A stretch of 64,000 nt of DNA from Rhizophagus irregularis (lineage: Eukaryota; Glomeromycota; Glomeromycetes; Glomerales; Glomeraceae): NCBI RefSeq assembly GCF_026210795.1, contig NC_089429.1, positions 1,054,001-1,118,000 on the forward strand, written 5' to 3'. This document shows positions 23,066 to 34,473 of the stretch, piece by piece. The notes under the pieces were generated by a model. The model saw only the letters and a program-made list of their open reading frames with translations, was not told the origin of the DNA and searched no databases. Position 1 is the stretch's first letter. Each line of letters starts with the position of its first letter. Made by a program: the position numbers and the translations under genes.

Positions 23066-24798
23066 CATAATGAATAATAATAATTAAAAGTATAGTAAAA
23101 AGTATGATCAAAAAACATGATTTAAAAATAAAAAAAATATTTTCTTAAAATAAAAATAATTTAAATAATTTGAAGTTTTTGTTTCTTTTAAAAGCGGGTA
23201 AATATTAGACATTTCAACCATGATCATCTGACTTTGATAAATTATTTATAATGAATAAAAAGTAAATGTGAAAGATTGTGAAAATAACGGAAAAAATATA
23301 ATTAATAAAAGAGTATATAAAAAAGAAAGAAAGAAAAGGAAAAGGAAAAGTGCACAAAAATCAGCTGATTGATCTGCCGTATATCAATTAGGCTCGTTCT
23401 ACCTTACATCAAATAGACTCATTCAAATCTTAATTACTTTAACAAATAACGAGTATGAATGTTTGGATGAATTTATTAAATTTATATTGTTTCAAATTCA
23501 AAAAGTTCAAATAGTTTCCAAATATACGTTCATTCACGTTTATTCATTAAAAAATTTTGCGATATATTTTAAAAAATATAACAATAACAGATAATATTAC
23601 GTCTATAAAAAAAGTACTAGTAAAAAAATAACGTGTCGATAATAATGTGATTGTGAGCGTCGGGTTTATGTTGTAGCGGGATTCTGATTGTTGGATACGG
23701 ATGTAATCAAATAGATAAGAAAATATTATCTTTAATTAAACTCATAGAAACTTAAAATAAAAAATCCATCCCATTTCTGATATGTATAAATGGTGTTATG
23801 TAAATTTTTTCTTTGTACTAGTTCTACATCTATTACAAATAAATTGATAATGTTTTTACCATAAAAAAAAAAAAAATAATAAAAATAAAAAATCCGAAAT
23901 CTTTTTTATTATAATAAGAAGGTTTTTAAAAAATTGGGTCGTGCATATGCATAATTAGATTATTTCTATTGGTAAACTTTTCACATTCTTCCTACGATAT
24001 CATCCTAATTTCCAATTTCATTAATGATAATATTCACCGAAAGTATAAAATTGGAAATAATGTAAATGAATAAAATGCATTATCATCATACCTCAAAAGT
24101 CTTTTTTAAAAGAGAGTCCATTGTCTGCATGCAACACTACCAAAGATTTAAAAAATCATTGTTTTTTTTTCTGTTTATTCTCATTACTCAATAATAAATA
24201 ATTGCTTACATTATACATAAATGAGTGTGACTTTTACATCCTAAACCCTAATCTTTAGAATCCTGTTTAATCATTAAGGGGGATATTATACTATTTTGGA
24301 TCTGTAAAATATTGCTTTCCTCCGCTTATTTCTGTCTCTTTTTTTTTTATTATTGTTTAGAATATTTCAAGGAATGTTTTTACTATCTTATGATATTATT
24401 TAATTTTTTAATAACAGATAAAAGAAAAATAAATAAAAAAAATTTTATATACGTCAAAAATCAGAAGATATTTTCGTTAATATTATTTTTTCTTTTTTTA
24501 TTCAAAACAAAAAAAAAAATTTATAAATCTTTTTTCTTTTTTCTTCTTTTTCTTTATTCTATTTGTTTCCTTAAAAGAGAAGTCCAATAATCTTTTTTTT
24601 TTTGTAGGAAAAGTTTAAGTATTGTTTTTTATTAAATACGTTCTATTATTAATTTGGAAATAACGATTTTTTTTTCTAAAGTTAATGCAATAATAATGGG
24701 TATCATATCCTAAAAAGTCTTTTATCACGACCAAGTAAACTAAATGATTTCGAAAAAATTCCATCAATACCTACACTAAAATTTATGTAGACTATGAT
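23066..24798. other. AT-rich intergenic region
   Basis: No coding sequence was recognised. Low-complexity A, T and TTTCTTTT tracts produce a spurious open frame at 24312-24590. An upstream (first) P450 exon could lie here but was not identified. Confidence 0.4.
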
Positions 24799-25321
24799 TA
24801 GGGATGCCAAAAGTTCGGTTATAACCGATCATAACCGGTTTTTACCGGTTCGGTTATCGGTTCGGTTTCAGTCCAAGACCGACCGGTTAACCGTCAGTTT
24901 TATATATAAAAAAAACCGATCAAAAAACCGATCGGTTAATTGTAAATTTTAATATATTCCGGAAAAAAAAAATGATTTTGTTTATTGAGAATACCATTAA
25001 AAACTATTGTTTTAGTGTTTTTATGTATAATATTCTCATTTTTGAAATTATCGAATTTACGCGTTGATCACGTGATTTTTCGTTTCTCTGAAAAAATCAC
25101 AACATCGGCGTTATTGTTGTAAATAATTACATAAATTCAAAGAATATTATTCAAAAAGTTATAATTGATACTTTATGGCATTATTTTATTCGATTTTGCG
25201 GTATTTTTGTAATCGGTTTTGTAGTTCAGTTTTATCGGTCGGTTTTGCGGTCGGTTCGGTTTTGGTTGAAAACTGCAGTTTTAAAACCGAAACCGAACCG
25301 AACCGACCGTTGGCATCCCTA
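24799..25321. mobile_element. hAT-like MITE, 523 bp, with 8-bp duplication
   Basis: The element begins TAGGGATGCCAA and ends TTGGCATCCCTA. The perfect direct repeat ACTATGAT flanks it at 24791-24798 and 25322-25329. An 8-bp duplication with TAGGG ends is diagnostic of hAT elements. The subterminal regions are packed with CGGTT/AACCG repeats on both arms. There is no transposase frame. The perfect duplication suggests a fairly recent insertion. Confidence 0.93.
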
Positions 25322-25329
25322 ACTATGAT

Positions 25330-26059
25330 TAAGAAAAAATCTCAAGATAAATTCAAGAAATTGTATCGGGAATTTCTCATGAAGGAATTCTCACGTTTTT
25401 AAAATGGAATTGCGAACGCTGGAGCCATAACTTCTTTTATTTCCAAGATGTTGAATATATAAAGCAATTTTTAACAAATCAAGTAAGTATCTTTTTTATT
25501 TATCATGGCAAAAAAAAATAACCAAATAGCAGCGCAAAGTATAAATAACAAATAAAAGCTTTTTTTCTAAAAAAAAAAAATTAACAATTAAATATTTTAT
25601 AATAAAAACCTAAACCTTTTTTTATTTTTAGACGTGCCGCAGTTGGCAAATGCTGAGTCTTGTCACATGATGTCATTGGCGAAGATGCTTTCACTTGATG
25701 GATTTACATATTCATGTCTACTTACTTGACTATATATGCATAATTACACTATTATCTACATTGGTGTGTGCATATTGATATAAAAAAAAATGAAAGCGTG
25801 TTACTATAGCAACATGCCTGCCCACCTCGAATTGCTTTCATACTATAATAATGTTCTATGCACTCTTCATGCATTGATATGTCCTGTTTTCATTTAGCTT
25901 GTCACTTTGATCATAACTGCATTATATATAATTATCTTATTGTCACTCATTTTGAAAAATGCGCTTATACATGTAAGCTATACAAGCTAAACCTAATATG
26001 TCGTACCATAGGGGACAAAAAAATACTGTACACGTCCGTAAATCACCAATTCCAAAACT
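25330..26059. other. Intergenic
   Basis: No gene was recognised. Several CACGTG-containing stretches begin here and continue through the fold-back cluster to its right. Confidence 0.4.
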
Positions 26060-26496
26060 ACCGACAAATTTTTAGCAATCACGTGATTGATTTCACAGAT
26101 CATTCCTAAAATGGATAAGTTAATTTTAACGAAAAAATAAAAAATAAAAATAAAACTTGATAACAAATATCATACATTTTTTAAACTTACAAGAAATGTG
26201 TATTTTTGCCCACTCTACAAGTTTACCTAGGTGATAAAAGTAGGTTTTGAATATGGATTTTGACTTTTTATATGATGATTTGTAAATAATTAATTTTACA
26301 AAACTCTGTATCCAAAACCTACCTTTATCGCCTAAGTAAACTTGCAGAACGAGTAGGCATATTGTGTGAGTTTTAAAATGATATAATGTCTGAGTTAAGT
26401 TTTATTTAAAAAATAAAAAAGAAAAAATTTTTTCGTTAAATTTGCCATTTATGATCATCAAAAATCGATCACGTGACCGCTAAAAAATTTGTCGGT
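26060..26496. mobile_element. Fold-back element, about 437 bp
   Basis: The left arm starts ACCGACAAATTTTTAGC, then ATCACGTGAT. The right arm is the reverse complement with scattered mismatches (ATCACGTGACCGCTAAAAAA). The arms pair nearly to the centre: AAGTTTACCTAGGTGATAAA near 26220 pairs with the segment around 26320-26345. No matching target-site duplication was found and there is no coding sequence. Confidence 0.65.
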
Positions 26497-26639
26497 GCCA
26501 CTGGGGTAGTTCCAATTCCATGCTATTCCTGCGGGAAATGGGGGCAATTAGGAAACATGTAGTGTATAGAGACCCTTGTGTGTAGTGTATGGTGAAATTT
26601 AGCTATGTACGTATGGTTGCACTGAGTGTACTGTACGTA

Positions 26640-27589
26640 CAGTGGCCTACAAAAAGTCAGTGAGTACCTGTAAAATACAATAATCATTATGCAAATATGC
26701 TCCAATGTAAAGTTTTTTTTTTATTAATTGACCCACCTTTTGTATTATAAGTAAAGTTGATCACCAAGTTGAATTACACCTACTCTGAAAATTACACGAA
26801 CTTCTAATTAAAATTGATTTTTGTATTTAAAATTTATTGGAAAAAATTAGATTTTTAATAGAAATCTTTTAGTATTAATACAACGATAAACTAACTTATT
26901 TGATCATATTTTATTTTTTAAATAAATTATTTTCCATAATTTATAACATTATATGAAGTATCTATCATCAGTATTAACGCAATGATCAGCAAGTTACAAC
27001 ATTTTTACTGGCATTTGCCGATCATTTGTAGATCACTACCAGATTATTTACCGGAATTTAGCAAAACTAGTGCATTAAATTTAGCCAAATTTTTTTTGTA
27101 TGAATGTTGGAAATTTTGACTATTTGTTTCTAACTTTTTTATTATAATCATAATATAAGATCATGATTTATTCTTTATTTAACAATTTACAAATAATTAA
27201 TAGATGCCAAATATCTTTGCCAAACGTGTGTAACTTGCTAATTATTTTGTTAATGTTGATGATACTTCGTGATCATTATGCTGTAAATTATGACAAATAA
27301 TTTTATTAAAAAAAAATTAAGTGTTTTAAAGCAAATATTTTAATGCTAAATTATTACCATAGATTTCCATTAAAATATCTAAATATTTTAATAAATTTCA
27401 AAATATAACAATTAATTTTAATCAGAAATTCATGTAATTTTCAGAGTAAGCATAATTCAACTTGGTAATCAACTTAACTTATAATACAAAAGGTGAGTCA
27501 ATTAATAAAAAAAAAACTTTACATTGGAGTATATTTGTGTAATGATTATTATATTTTACGGGTACTCACTGACTTTTTGTAGGCCACTG
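26640..27589. mobile_element. Long fold-back Tc1/mariner-type element, 950 bp, TA duplication
   Basis: The termini are CAGTGGCCTACAAAAAGTCA and its exact reverse complement, flanked by TA (26638-26639 and 27590-27591). Inverted similarity continues far inward: CTCCAATGTAAAG, TTTTGTATTATAAGT and CTCTGAAAATTACA each recur in reverse complement. Nearly the whole element is two arms of about 450 bp. No transposase frame was found. Such elements can fold into a very long hairpin if transcribed. Confidence 0.9.
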
Positions 27590-27690
27590 TACATACATGG
27601 CAAATAAATAATAATAAATATTAATTAAATCAAAACGTACGTACGTATGAATGAAATAAGAGACCAAACGAACGTAAATACAAATGATAA

Positions 27691-27957
27691 GGCGCAGCCG
27701 CAGTAACTGTCTACACTAGTACTAGCCCAGCCGCACCGGCAATTTTTGCACAGTCACGTGATCTATTTTTAATTCATCACATCGTCACGCCCGAGCCTTG
27801 TTTCACTGTTTATAATTATCTGAGGGACTTAGTTTTTTTCGAGTGAGTAAAAACTTATTCGTCACGCCTTTATTCGTCACTTTGTTTTCACGTGTTAGTG
27901 CATAACGCCGTAATGCGGCCCTGTTTGCAAAATTTGCCGGTTCACATATGCTGCGCC
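27691..27957. mobile_element. Possible small MITE
   Basis: GGCGCAGC at the left edge and GCTGCGCC at the right edge are inverted. Inner segments CACCGGCAATTTTTGCA (about 27736) and GCAAAATTTGCCGGTT (about 27928) are also inverted. The region is unusually GC-rich for the window. No target-site duplication is evident, so the limits are tentative. Confidence 0.4.
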
Positions 27958-28124
27958 ACTGGATACATTTATATATACATATAACAATTACGTATGGTTA
28001 GTGTACATACGTACAAAAAATATGTTTGTCATGTCGTACAATCACAAAATCAACGTATAGTGCACATCACTATACACTACATACATAGGTGTCTATACAT
28101 AACATCTTTTCTATATAATCTCTA

Positions 28125-28720
28125 ATGGCCGAATTAAAACTTCGTCAAGACGTTACTCCCCTCGACAGGGTATATGAGGCAACGAAGACCATTTATTTTT
28201 ACTGTTACATAGCTGCCGGGTTTTGTTTGACAAAGATAATTTCAAACTAAACTTGTCGAGAGTCGAAATGGGCAAGGAGACCTTAATTATGCAGTAGAAT
28301 GTCGTTCGACTGATAAGATCCTTGGCGTAATCGAAGTTAAGAAAGAAGATTTTATGAAGGGGCTCGCCCAGGTGTCCGTGCAGATAGAGTCAACTTGACA
28401 CGTAAACGCAAAGCCGATGAAATCAATAATGGCCAGAATGTGGATAGGGTGTTTGGAATTGTCACCGATACTTTATGGAATGTTCGCTAGATAACGAGGG
28501 GAAGCCATCGTTTAAACTATCGGAACAAGTGACCGTTGTGTACAATGACGAAAATTTGCAAGATAAGGTGGAAAAAGTTATTACATTAATTCCTATTTAA
28601 ATTTTAGAGTCCTCGGATATATCGTATGGTTGTTAGAGGAGACACAGAAATTAAGAGGGCGAGGTCAACAAGCAATCAAACTTGCTGGAAAGTCAGTTAG
28701 TTTAGATAAGTCTTAGCATA
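28125..28720 (+). pseudogene. Nuclease-like (PD-(D/E)XK-type) gene, frameshifted
   Basis: An ATG begins MAELKLRQDVTPLDRVYEAT. The frame then breaks, and protein-like segments continue in other frames: NYAVECRSTDKILGVIEVKK, then VFGIVTDTL, NEGKPSFKLSEQVTVVYNDE and VEKVI. The GVIEVKK core, preceded by an acidic or polar residue on a strand, is the ExK signature of restriction-endonuclease-like folds. The assignment is an inference from this motif and overall composition. Multiple frameshifts and in-frame stops show that the copy is dead. The Asp that normally precedes the motif was not identified with certainty. Confidence 0.5.
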
Positions 28721-29273
28721 AAAAGTTCTTTATGTCCTGAACCTTTCGCATGTATTACGGTCAACGTCCCGATATGTATTTATTTTTTATCTCTGTATTA
28801 AAAAAGCAAGTCTTTGCATTCGCAAAATAATATTGAGTATTTCTCTCATGAATAAAAAGTACTACTAATTATGTTGATTTAATGAGGCCAATCGGCCAGC
28901 CATTAACCCGGTGAGATAAACACGTGATTTTTAATTCATGAGTCAACTTATTTGCAATGACTCGTGTTTGAAAAAATAATTCCGTAATACACGTGAAAAC
29001 GTGAAAACGCTCAATTATAATAAGCACTTCCGAAATGTGTGACAGGTTATGTATATTATTATTATATATTTAATTGATAAGATACTAATATATACACGAT
29101 TACTCATTACATGCAAATTTATATTCAAATAATATTTACGCGTCCTGGTCATGTGAGTTCGATTCATTACAAATCAGAATAATTGTACGAGTTCGTGTTA
29201 CATCAAAATCTATTAAAAACCACAAAATGACATCACATCACTACTCAAACTTTTAAACTTAAGAAATCTAAAT
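28721..29273. other. Intergenic
   Basis: AT-rich, with a CACGTGATTTTTAATTCATG segment near 28921 resembling the fold-back cluster (27757). It would contain the promoter of the gene at 29274. No clear TATA element is singled out. Confidence 0.4.
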
Positions 29274-30042
29274 ATGTCAGAGTCTCAATTTCCACGGTCT
29301 CTTTTTCCTCAATTTACGGAAAAAGATTTTAAAAAAGCAAGTGAGAATTTTAAGAGTTACGTGAACTGGACGGAATACAATAAGTGGGTTGAAGCCGGAA
29401 GTCCGTATGAAGAGCACGACGAAATACTTATGAATCTGAATCTCGAACATAATGAATCTTCTCAAACAAGATCAACTGGTAAGTCTATTCTACTATTTCA
29501 TTTTCATGTATATGTTTGGTCATATAGTCAAACTTATAAAATTCTTTTTTAAGGAACCCGACGATATGTTAACGGAAGAAGAGAATACAGAAATGGAATT
29601 TACCCTAACGGAAATTCCAGGAAGACAAATCATAAAGCCGGGAAAACAAGCAATGCAACTCCTTCCAATGAAGGAGCCAAAACCGCCGCTTGTAAGAAAA
29701 GTGAACATTGTAATCAAGGCTCTGGACCAAACAACGTTCCCAACACTAACAGGGTACACAAATCAAATGCTCCTAGATCTACAAAAGGATAATATTCTTA
29801 ATACAGTGATCGGCCGGGATGTTATTGGAGTAGTTAGGGAGTTTAAATTTAATAAAACAAGTGATCGAATGGAGTTAATTGGATCGAATACTGACGCATT
29901 TGACATCGTACCTAAGGAACTATACATGTACACTATGATCTTGCCACGTAATCATTATTTGATGTTAAGACATATAGAAGGAAGATGGTTTAGGGCCTTA
30001 GCTTATTTTTCTAATCATGATTCCCTATGCACATTTTCTTAA
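29274..30042 (+). CDS. Two-exon gene of unknown function; exon frames do not agree
   Basis: Exon 1 (29274-29478) encodes MSESQFPRSLFPQFTEKD and ends at a good donor (GTAAGT). A 75-base intron ends TTTTTTAAG at 29553. Exon 2 is open to 30042 in one frame (EPDDMLTEEENTEMEF ... EGRWFRALAYFSNHD, about 160 residues) with balanced protein-like composition. Splicing as drawn enters a different frame, which gives an Asn/Lys/Arg-rich tail and stops at 29792 (147 residues total). A weak GTGAAC donor at 29361 would connect exon 1 to the long frame. A one-base disabling change is also possible. No domain is recognised in either version. Confidence 0.5.
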
Positions 30043-30511
30043 CGTATTCTTTACTAATATTTCTAACAAACTATAAAGAATTATAATATTTTTTATTTAT
30101 CATAGCGCAGTATATATAATTTTTTTATACAAATAATAAACTAAAGACTCGTTTTTACTTTGCTATATATTTTATCGTGACGTATACACATATTTAGTTT
30201 ATTTTTTATTTCCACGAATTCATTGAATTACACGAATTCCTATCATTCTGTTTTTTTTCCTTATTTACTTTGTGAACGTAATAAAATCTAATAAAATTGA
30301 TAAACTCATATTTTTTATCATTACCGAATTTATAGAATTCCTTGATTCTAAGAATACATATAGTTCTCTGAATTCTAAGATTTTTTTCTCATGTGTATAG
30401 TATAGGATATCTGTTGTTGAGTACTATTCGGATAAATAAGTAACTCGTTATTTCCATCTTTCCACACATACTACGCAATACAACTTAACCAGCTTCCACG
30501 TTCTATTAAAA
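30043..30511. other. AT-rich intergenic
   Basis: GAATTC-containing short repeats (for example ACGAATTCATTGAATTACAC) occur here. No gene was recognised. Confidence 0.4.
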
Positions 30512-31090
30512 ATGATTTGTGGCGACGTCTCACAACTCGGAAATATCCGAGAAGAGGCGAGTAGTATTCATCCTGGAGTGGAAGAACTGTTGAATCAGGA
30601 GGTAGCTAATTACGCAAAGAAAAAGGATTGTCAGCGACTGAAAACAACAGCAAATAAGATCCCAGGTGGGATTGATACTTTTAACAGGTTAGTTTTTTTC
30701 GAACAGTCTCTTTCTGAAATCTGAACGAGCGAAGAAATTGTAACAAGCAAAATTAGAAATTCAGAAAACAATAACCAATCAAGTTAAAATGGAAAACGAT
30801 GCTTATCTTAGTGCTGAATCTCAACATTTGCAAGATGAACATGAAAAATTTGTATATGACATACGTTCATTAAAGAAAAAATTGGAGGATCGATATAATA
30901 CAAAATGCAACGCATTGCATCTTATGAAGCCGCCATGAGCAAATCCATAGAAGAAGTAAGAAAAACTCTTACATTTGCGGAAAAGTCTATTGCTATATTA
31001 GAAAGCAACAATCGGAGATATTATCTCCGCAAATTATTACTCTCTTCGATTTATTTATTACTTTCGTTTCTAATCAAGCAAATGATAGTA
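30512..31090 (+). pseudogene. Coiled-coil protein gene, frameshifted
   Basis: A first segment (MICGDVSQLGNIREEAS to IPGGIDTFNR) ends at a GTTAGT-like donor at about 30690. Downstream the sequence codes heptad-rich helix (ESQHLQDEHEKFVYDI, SLKKKLEDRYN), then hits TGA, while the continuation is in another frame (MQRIASYEAAMSKSIEEVRK, AEKSIAILESN). The join needs a frameshift near 30900. The family is unrecognised. Long alternating charge with hydrophobic spacing predicts a coiled coil. Confidence 0.45.
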
Positions 31091-31660
31091 CTATAGAACC
31101 GAAAAAATATAGCACTGTGAGATAGATGGAACAATTTGCGAAGTGATATTGAGACTGACCCAACCCAGAGATTCGAAAAAAATATACTTTCCGAAGAAAA
31201 ATGGAAGATAATCGTTCCTACAATAATGAATTAGAAAATTACATGAAGCCGCTATTAAAGCAACTTGCCGACCATAGAGATTATTTTTCATTGTCTGAAG
31301 GGTGCTTTCTGGAGGTACTTAGTTTAACTAATTTATTGTTGCGAGGCATTTTCTGGCCTTGACCCTTCGAAGAAATAGCTCTGCTCTGCTGAAATAAGTC
31401 TCGCGTTTCTTTAGCAATAATTAGACCATATTCAAGAGCTAGTTTAAGTTCTTTCACACGCAAGCTCTGCTCAAAACATTCTAAGCATTTTTTTTTTTAA
31501 GTTTTGTTCACGAAGTGACTTTATTCTCCCTAGTAATCGCTTCTCTTTGGACTTTGTGAATCGAAAGAAGGATAGTTATGATCTTGCTATTATAATTTAC
31601 TGTGAACTCGCCCTTCAATATAGGTTCCCATCCAGTCTGATGTTGCCAAGGTACGCCCAA
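31091..31660. pseudogene. Patchwork of short coding-like remnants
   Basis: Plus-strand MEDNRSYNNELENYMKPL (from 31201) and minus-strand VKELKLALEYGLIIAKET (31281-31463) both have protein-like composition, but neither is long or anchored to a family. They suggest overlapping relics of two genes. Confidence 0.3.
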
Positions 31661-31992
31661 TATTAATATTGATTTGCCTTTTCCGTTCCTATTCTTTTCT
31701 GTTTCAACAACCAGAAAATCATCTCTAATTGTTATAAATATTTATGATATGATGCAACGTACAACCATTCAAGTTGCTTTCGCTTATAAATTTGGTGTAT
31801 GTTATTAATGTCCTAATTTAAAAGGATAACATATTTATACATATTTATTTAAACGTCGCTATCTATCGCCTCGCTAAATATCCTGTGGGTTTAATTTTAA
31901 AAAAATATTTCATCTATTCGTCTAACAATTCCAAACGATTACGTCGTATATTATTCCTCCAAAATCTTATAATTGTCATTGTTTGACACGTT
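31661..31992. other. Intergenic
   Basis: No supported feature is present between the remnants and the P450 fragment. Confidence 0.35.
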
Positions 31993-32110
31993 CAGCATGA
32001 TCCTAAAATTTGGAAAATTTTAAATCAATTTGTCCCTGAAAGATTTTTAAACGGTGAAAAGAGACACTCGGATTCCTTTCAGTGGCGATCCAAGAAATTG
32101 GCATGTAATC
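31993..32110 (+). pseudogene. Cytochrome P450 fragment (PERF/meander region)
   Basis: The plus strand encodes QHDPKIWKILNQFVPERFL and then NGEKRHSDSFQW. HDPxxWxxPxxFxPERF is the conserved segment between the ExxR helix and the heme loop of P450s. Here PERF is intact, but the expected Pro before xxF is Leu. No heme-cysteine loop or other exons are adjacent. The opposite strand and different sequence show that it is not part of the P450 at 21-23 kb. Confidence 0.7.
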
Positions 32111-32398
32111 AAATCGTATTTCTTACTAAAAATGTAAAATCGTATAAGATTCTAAATGAACTTTACATATTATATAGTGCCGGTCAAAACTTCTCATATA
32201 TATAATGCCGGTCAAAATTCTTCTTTAATGGAACAAAGGGTTCTTTTATCCATGATACGTAAGTAAGTTTTTAAAGATCCATTTTTTTTTATTTTTTAAA
32301 AATATTTATATCATTTTATTTTTATATTTCATTAATTATTCATATAATAGTAGTTAAAACGTTTGCCGTGCCGTAGTTATAAATATTTATATCAAAAA

Positions 32399-32427
32399 CT
32401 AGGAGTAACCCGTCGCGCTGCGCCGGG
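32399..32427 (-). mobile_element. Second Helitron-type 3' terminus
   Basis: On the minus strand a GC-rich 19-base hairpin with one mismatch (32409-32427) is followed by six bases and CTAG (32399-32402), with T next. The spacing equals that of the terminus at 415, although the sequence differs, so it is a different family. The CT-rich minisatellite to its right would lie inside or next to the element. The 5' end was not located. Confidence 0.55.
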
Positions 32428-32639
32428 AATAAAACTTGCCCATCAAGTCAAAAAAAGTAAAAATGATATGGCTATATTTTAGAAATAGGCTTAATATTTT
32501 AATAATATTAATTACAGTATGATAAGGTTAGAAGAAAATCTAATAAATTTATATAATTTACATATTTATACTAATAAAGGTGAATTGTGTATGAATGTTA
32601 TATAACTGGAAATTGACATTGATTCAAAGTAAAGTCTCG

Positions 32640-33130
32640 TCACTTTCACCTCATATTACTTCTCATTATTCGTCTCCCATTATTTTCTATTACATCTTTT
32701 CATTTTCCATTATTTCTTTTTCTCTCCTGTTTACTTCCCATCATTTCCTTTTGTCTCTCATCGCTTCCTTTTGTCTCTCATCACTTCTTTTCGTTTCCCA
32801 TAACTCCTTTTTGTCTTCCATCACTCCTTTTCGTCTCTCATCACTCCTTTTCGTCTCCCATCACTCCTCTTCTCTCCCATCACTCCTTTTCATCTTCCAT
32901 CACTCCTTTTTGTCTCCTATCACTCCTCTTCATCTCCCAACTCCTCTTCGTCTCCCATCACTCCTCTTCATCACCCATCACTTCTCTTCATCTTCCCATC
33001 ACTTCTTTTCGTCTCCCATCACTCTTTTTCATCATCCATCATGCCCTATTTTTCCTTTTTATTTTCTATCACTTCTCATTACTCTCTTTTACTCCATTTC
33101 TTCTTCTATTACTTTCCATTACTCCATTGT
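32640..33130. repeat. CT-rich minisatellite, unit about 20 bp
   Basis: The unit CATCACTCCTTTTCGTCTCC is repeated with variation for about 490 bases of pure pyrimidine-rich strand. It creates a 211-codon Ser/Leu/Phe open frame that has no protein-like features and is not called as a gene. Confidence 0.9.
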
Positions 33131-34473
33131 TATTTCATTTTTTTTTATTAGCATCTTTCTCCTTGATCATTGTAATTTACTTATCTTTTTATTTATTGTT
33201 ATTGTTTTTTTATTTGTATCACTTAATTAAAAATAAATACAGTGATTTTTTTCTTTAAAATCAAAAATGTAGGACTTAAGTTTTAATATTTGCAAATAAA
33301 ATTTCATTATATAAGATTATTTTGAATAAATATGTTTGCAAAAAAATTTTTTAAAAATATCTTCGCAATAAAATTTTGACCGATCAAAATTAGCTGTTTG
33401 TTTTAGTACCTTATATATGGGGAGTAACGTAAATAGACCTAAAATAGTAATTTTACGATTATTTTTAATTTGCAACAAATAAATTCATATGTTTGCCGAT
33501 CAAATAAATAGCCTTAACTTTTAAGTTTAAATCAGGCACTGAATCATGTGAAACACAAATAACACAATTCAAAGATTATTTATACAGGCTAATCTAAACG
33601 TTAGAAGTATTTTTTTATTATATTATAAGAATATAGATATAGATTATATAGATATAGATGTAGATTTTAATAGATTTTACGTTAATTATTCATAATATAA
33701 ATAAGTTTAATCTAACTTTATTTTAATAGTAAATCAATAGCCATCTATTATTAAGAAGTCGTGAAAAATCTTAATAAACGAACGTTGCTTATTACAGTAA
33801 TATGCTGCGCCACAACTACAACTTCGTTCAACTTTCAATTTATTTGATCCTTTAGTATTCTTTGTTGTATCCCTCCTTAGAATTCTATAGTTTGAAACAT
33901 GCCGCTATATCATAATTGCAAGAAATTATTTGGTTTATGTTTTATTACTTTTGGAATAAATTTAATAATATTATTTATTTATCTAAGCAATTTATATAAA
34001 TATTTTAAAATTTTATTTTATTAGAAATAAATTTATTATTTTTTTTTTATTCACAATATTTTGAGCACAAAAAATTTATTGAGTTACTATATTTTAGAAA
34101 CATTTACGTCATTAGCCAAAAAAAGTTTAATACTATATTTATTTTTTCTGGAAACAATAAAAAGAGAAAACAAATTAATTATCAATAAAACGTTTATTTT
34201 ATATAAAAAAAAGATGTTAAAATAAAAATTTTAATTTTCTGGTTTCATTATAATTTTTTTACCAACAGTTGAAATTTCCTAATTACTTTAAAGGTTAAAT
34301 AATTGAATTATACTTCCATTTATTTAATGATTAAATAACTTCTTAGTTGAATCATAATAATTCAATCGTAAATGAATATCACTATCAATAACAGAATGCA
34401 TTAAAAGATAATAAATAATTTCTAGATTAAAAAATCTTATAATAAATAATTTTCACTTGTAGTTGCTTTTTGT
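33131..34473. other. AT-rich intergenic region upstream of the first kinase gene
   Basis: Long A/T tracts only. No gene or clear repeat was recognised, apart from a short TAGATATAGATG-type microsatellite near 33630-33670. Confidence 0.4.

Noticed and set aside
24312-24590. 92-codon hydrophobic open frame
   Set aside because: Poly-T and TTTCTT low-complexity sequence gives Phe/Leu runs. There is no credible start context or family.
32595-33230. 211-codon open frame rich in Ser, Leu and Phe
   Set aside because: It is the CT-rich minisatellite read in one frame. There is no domain, and its length comes from the absence of purine-rich stops.
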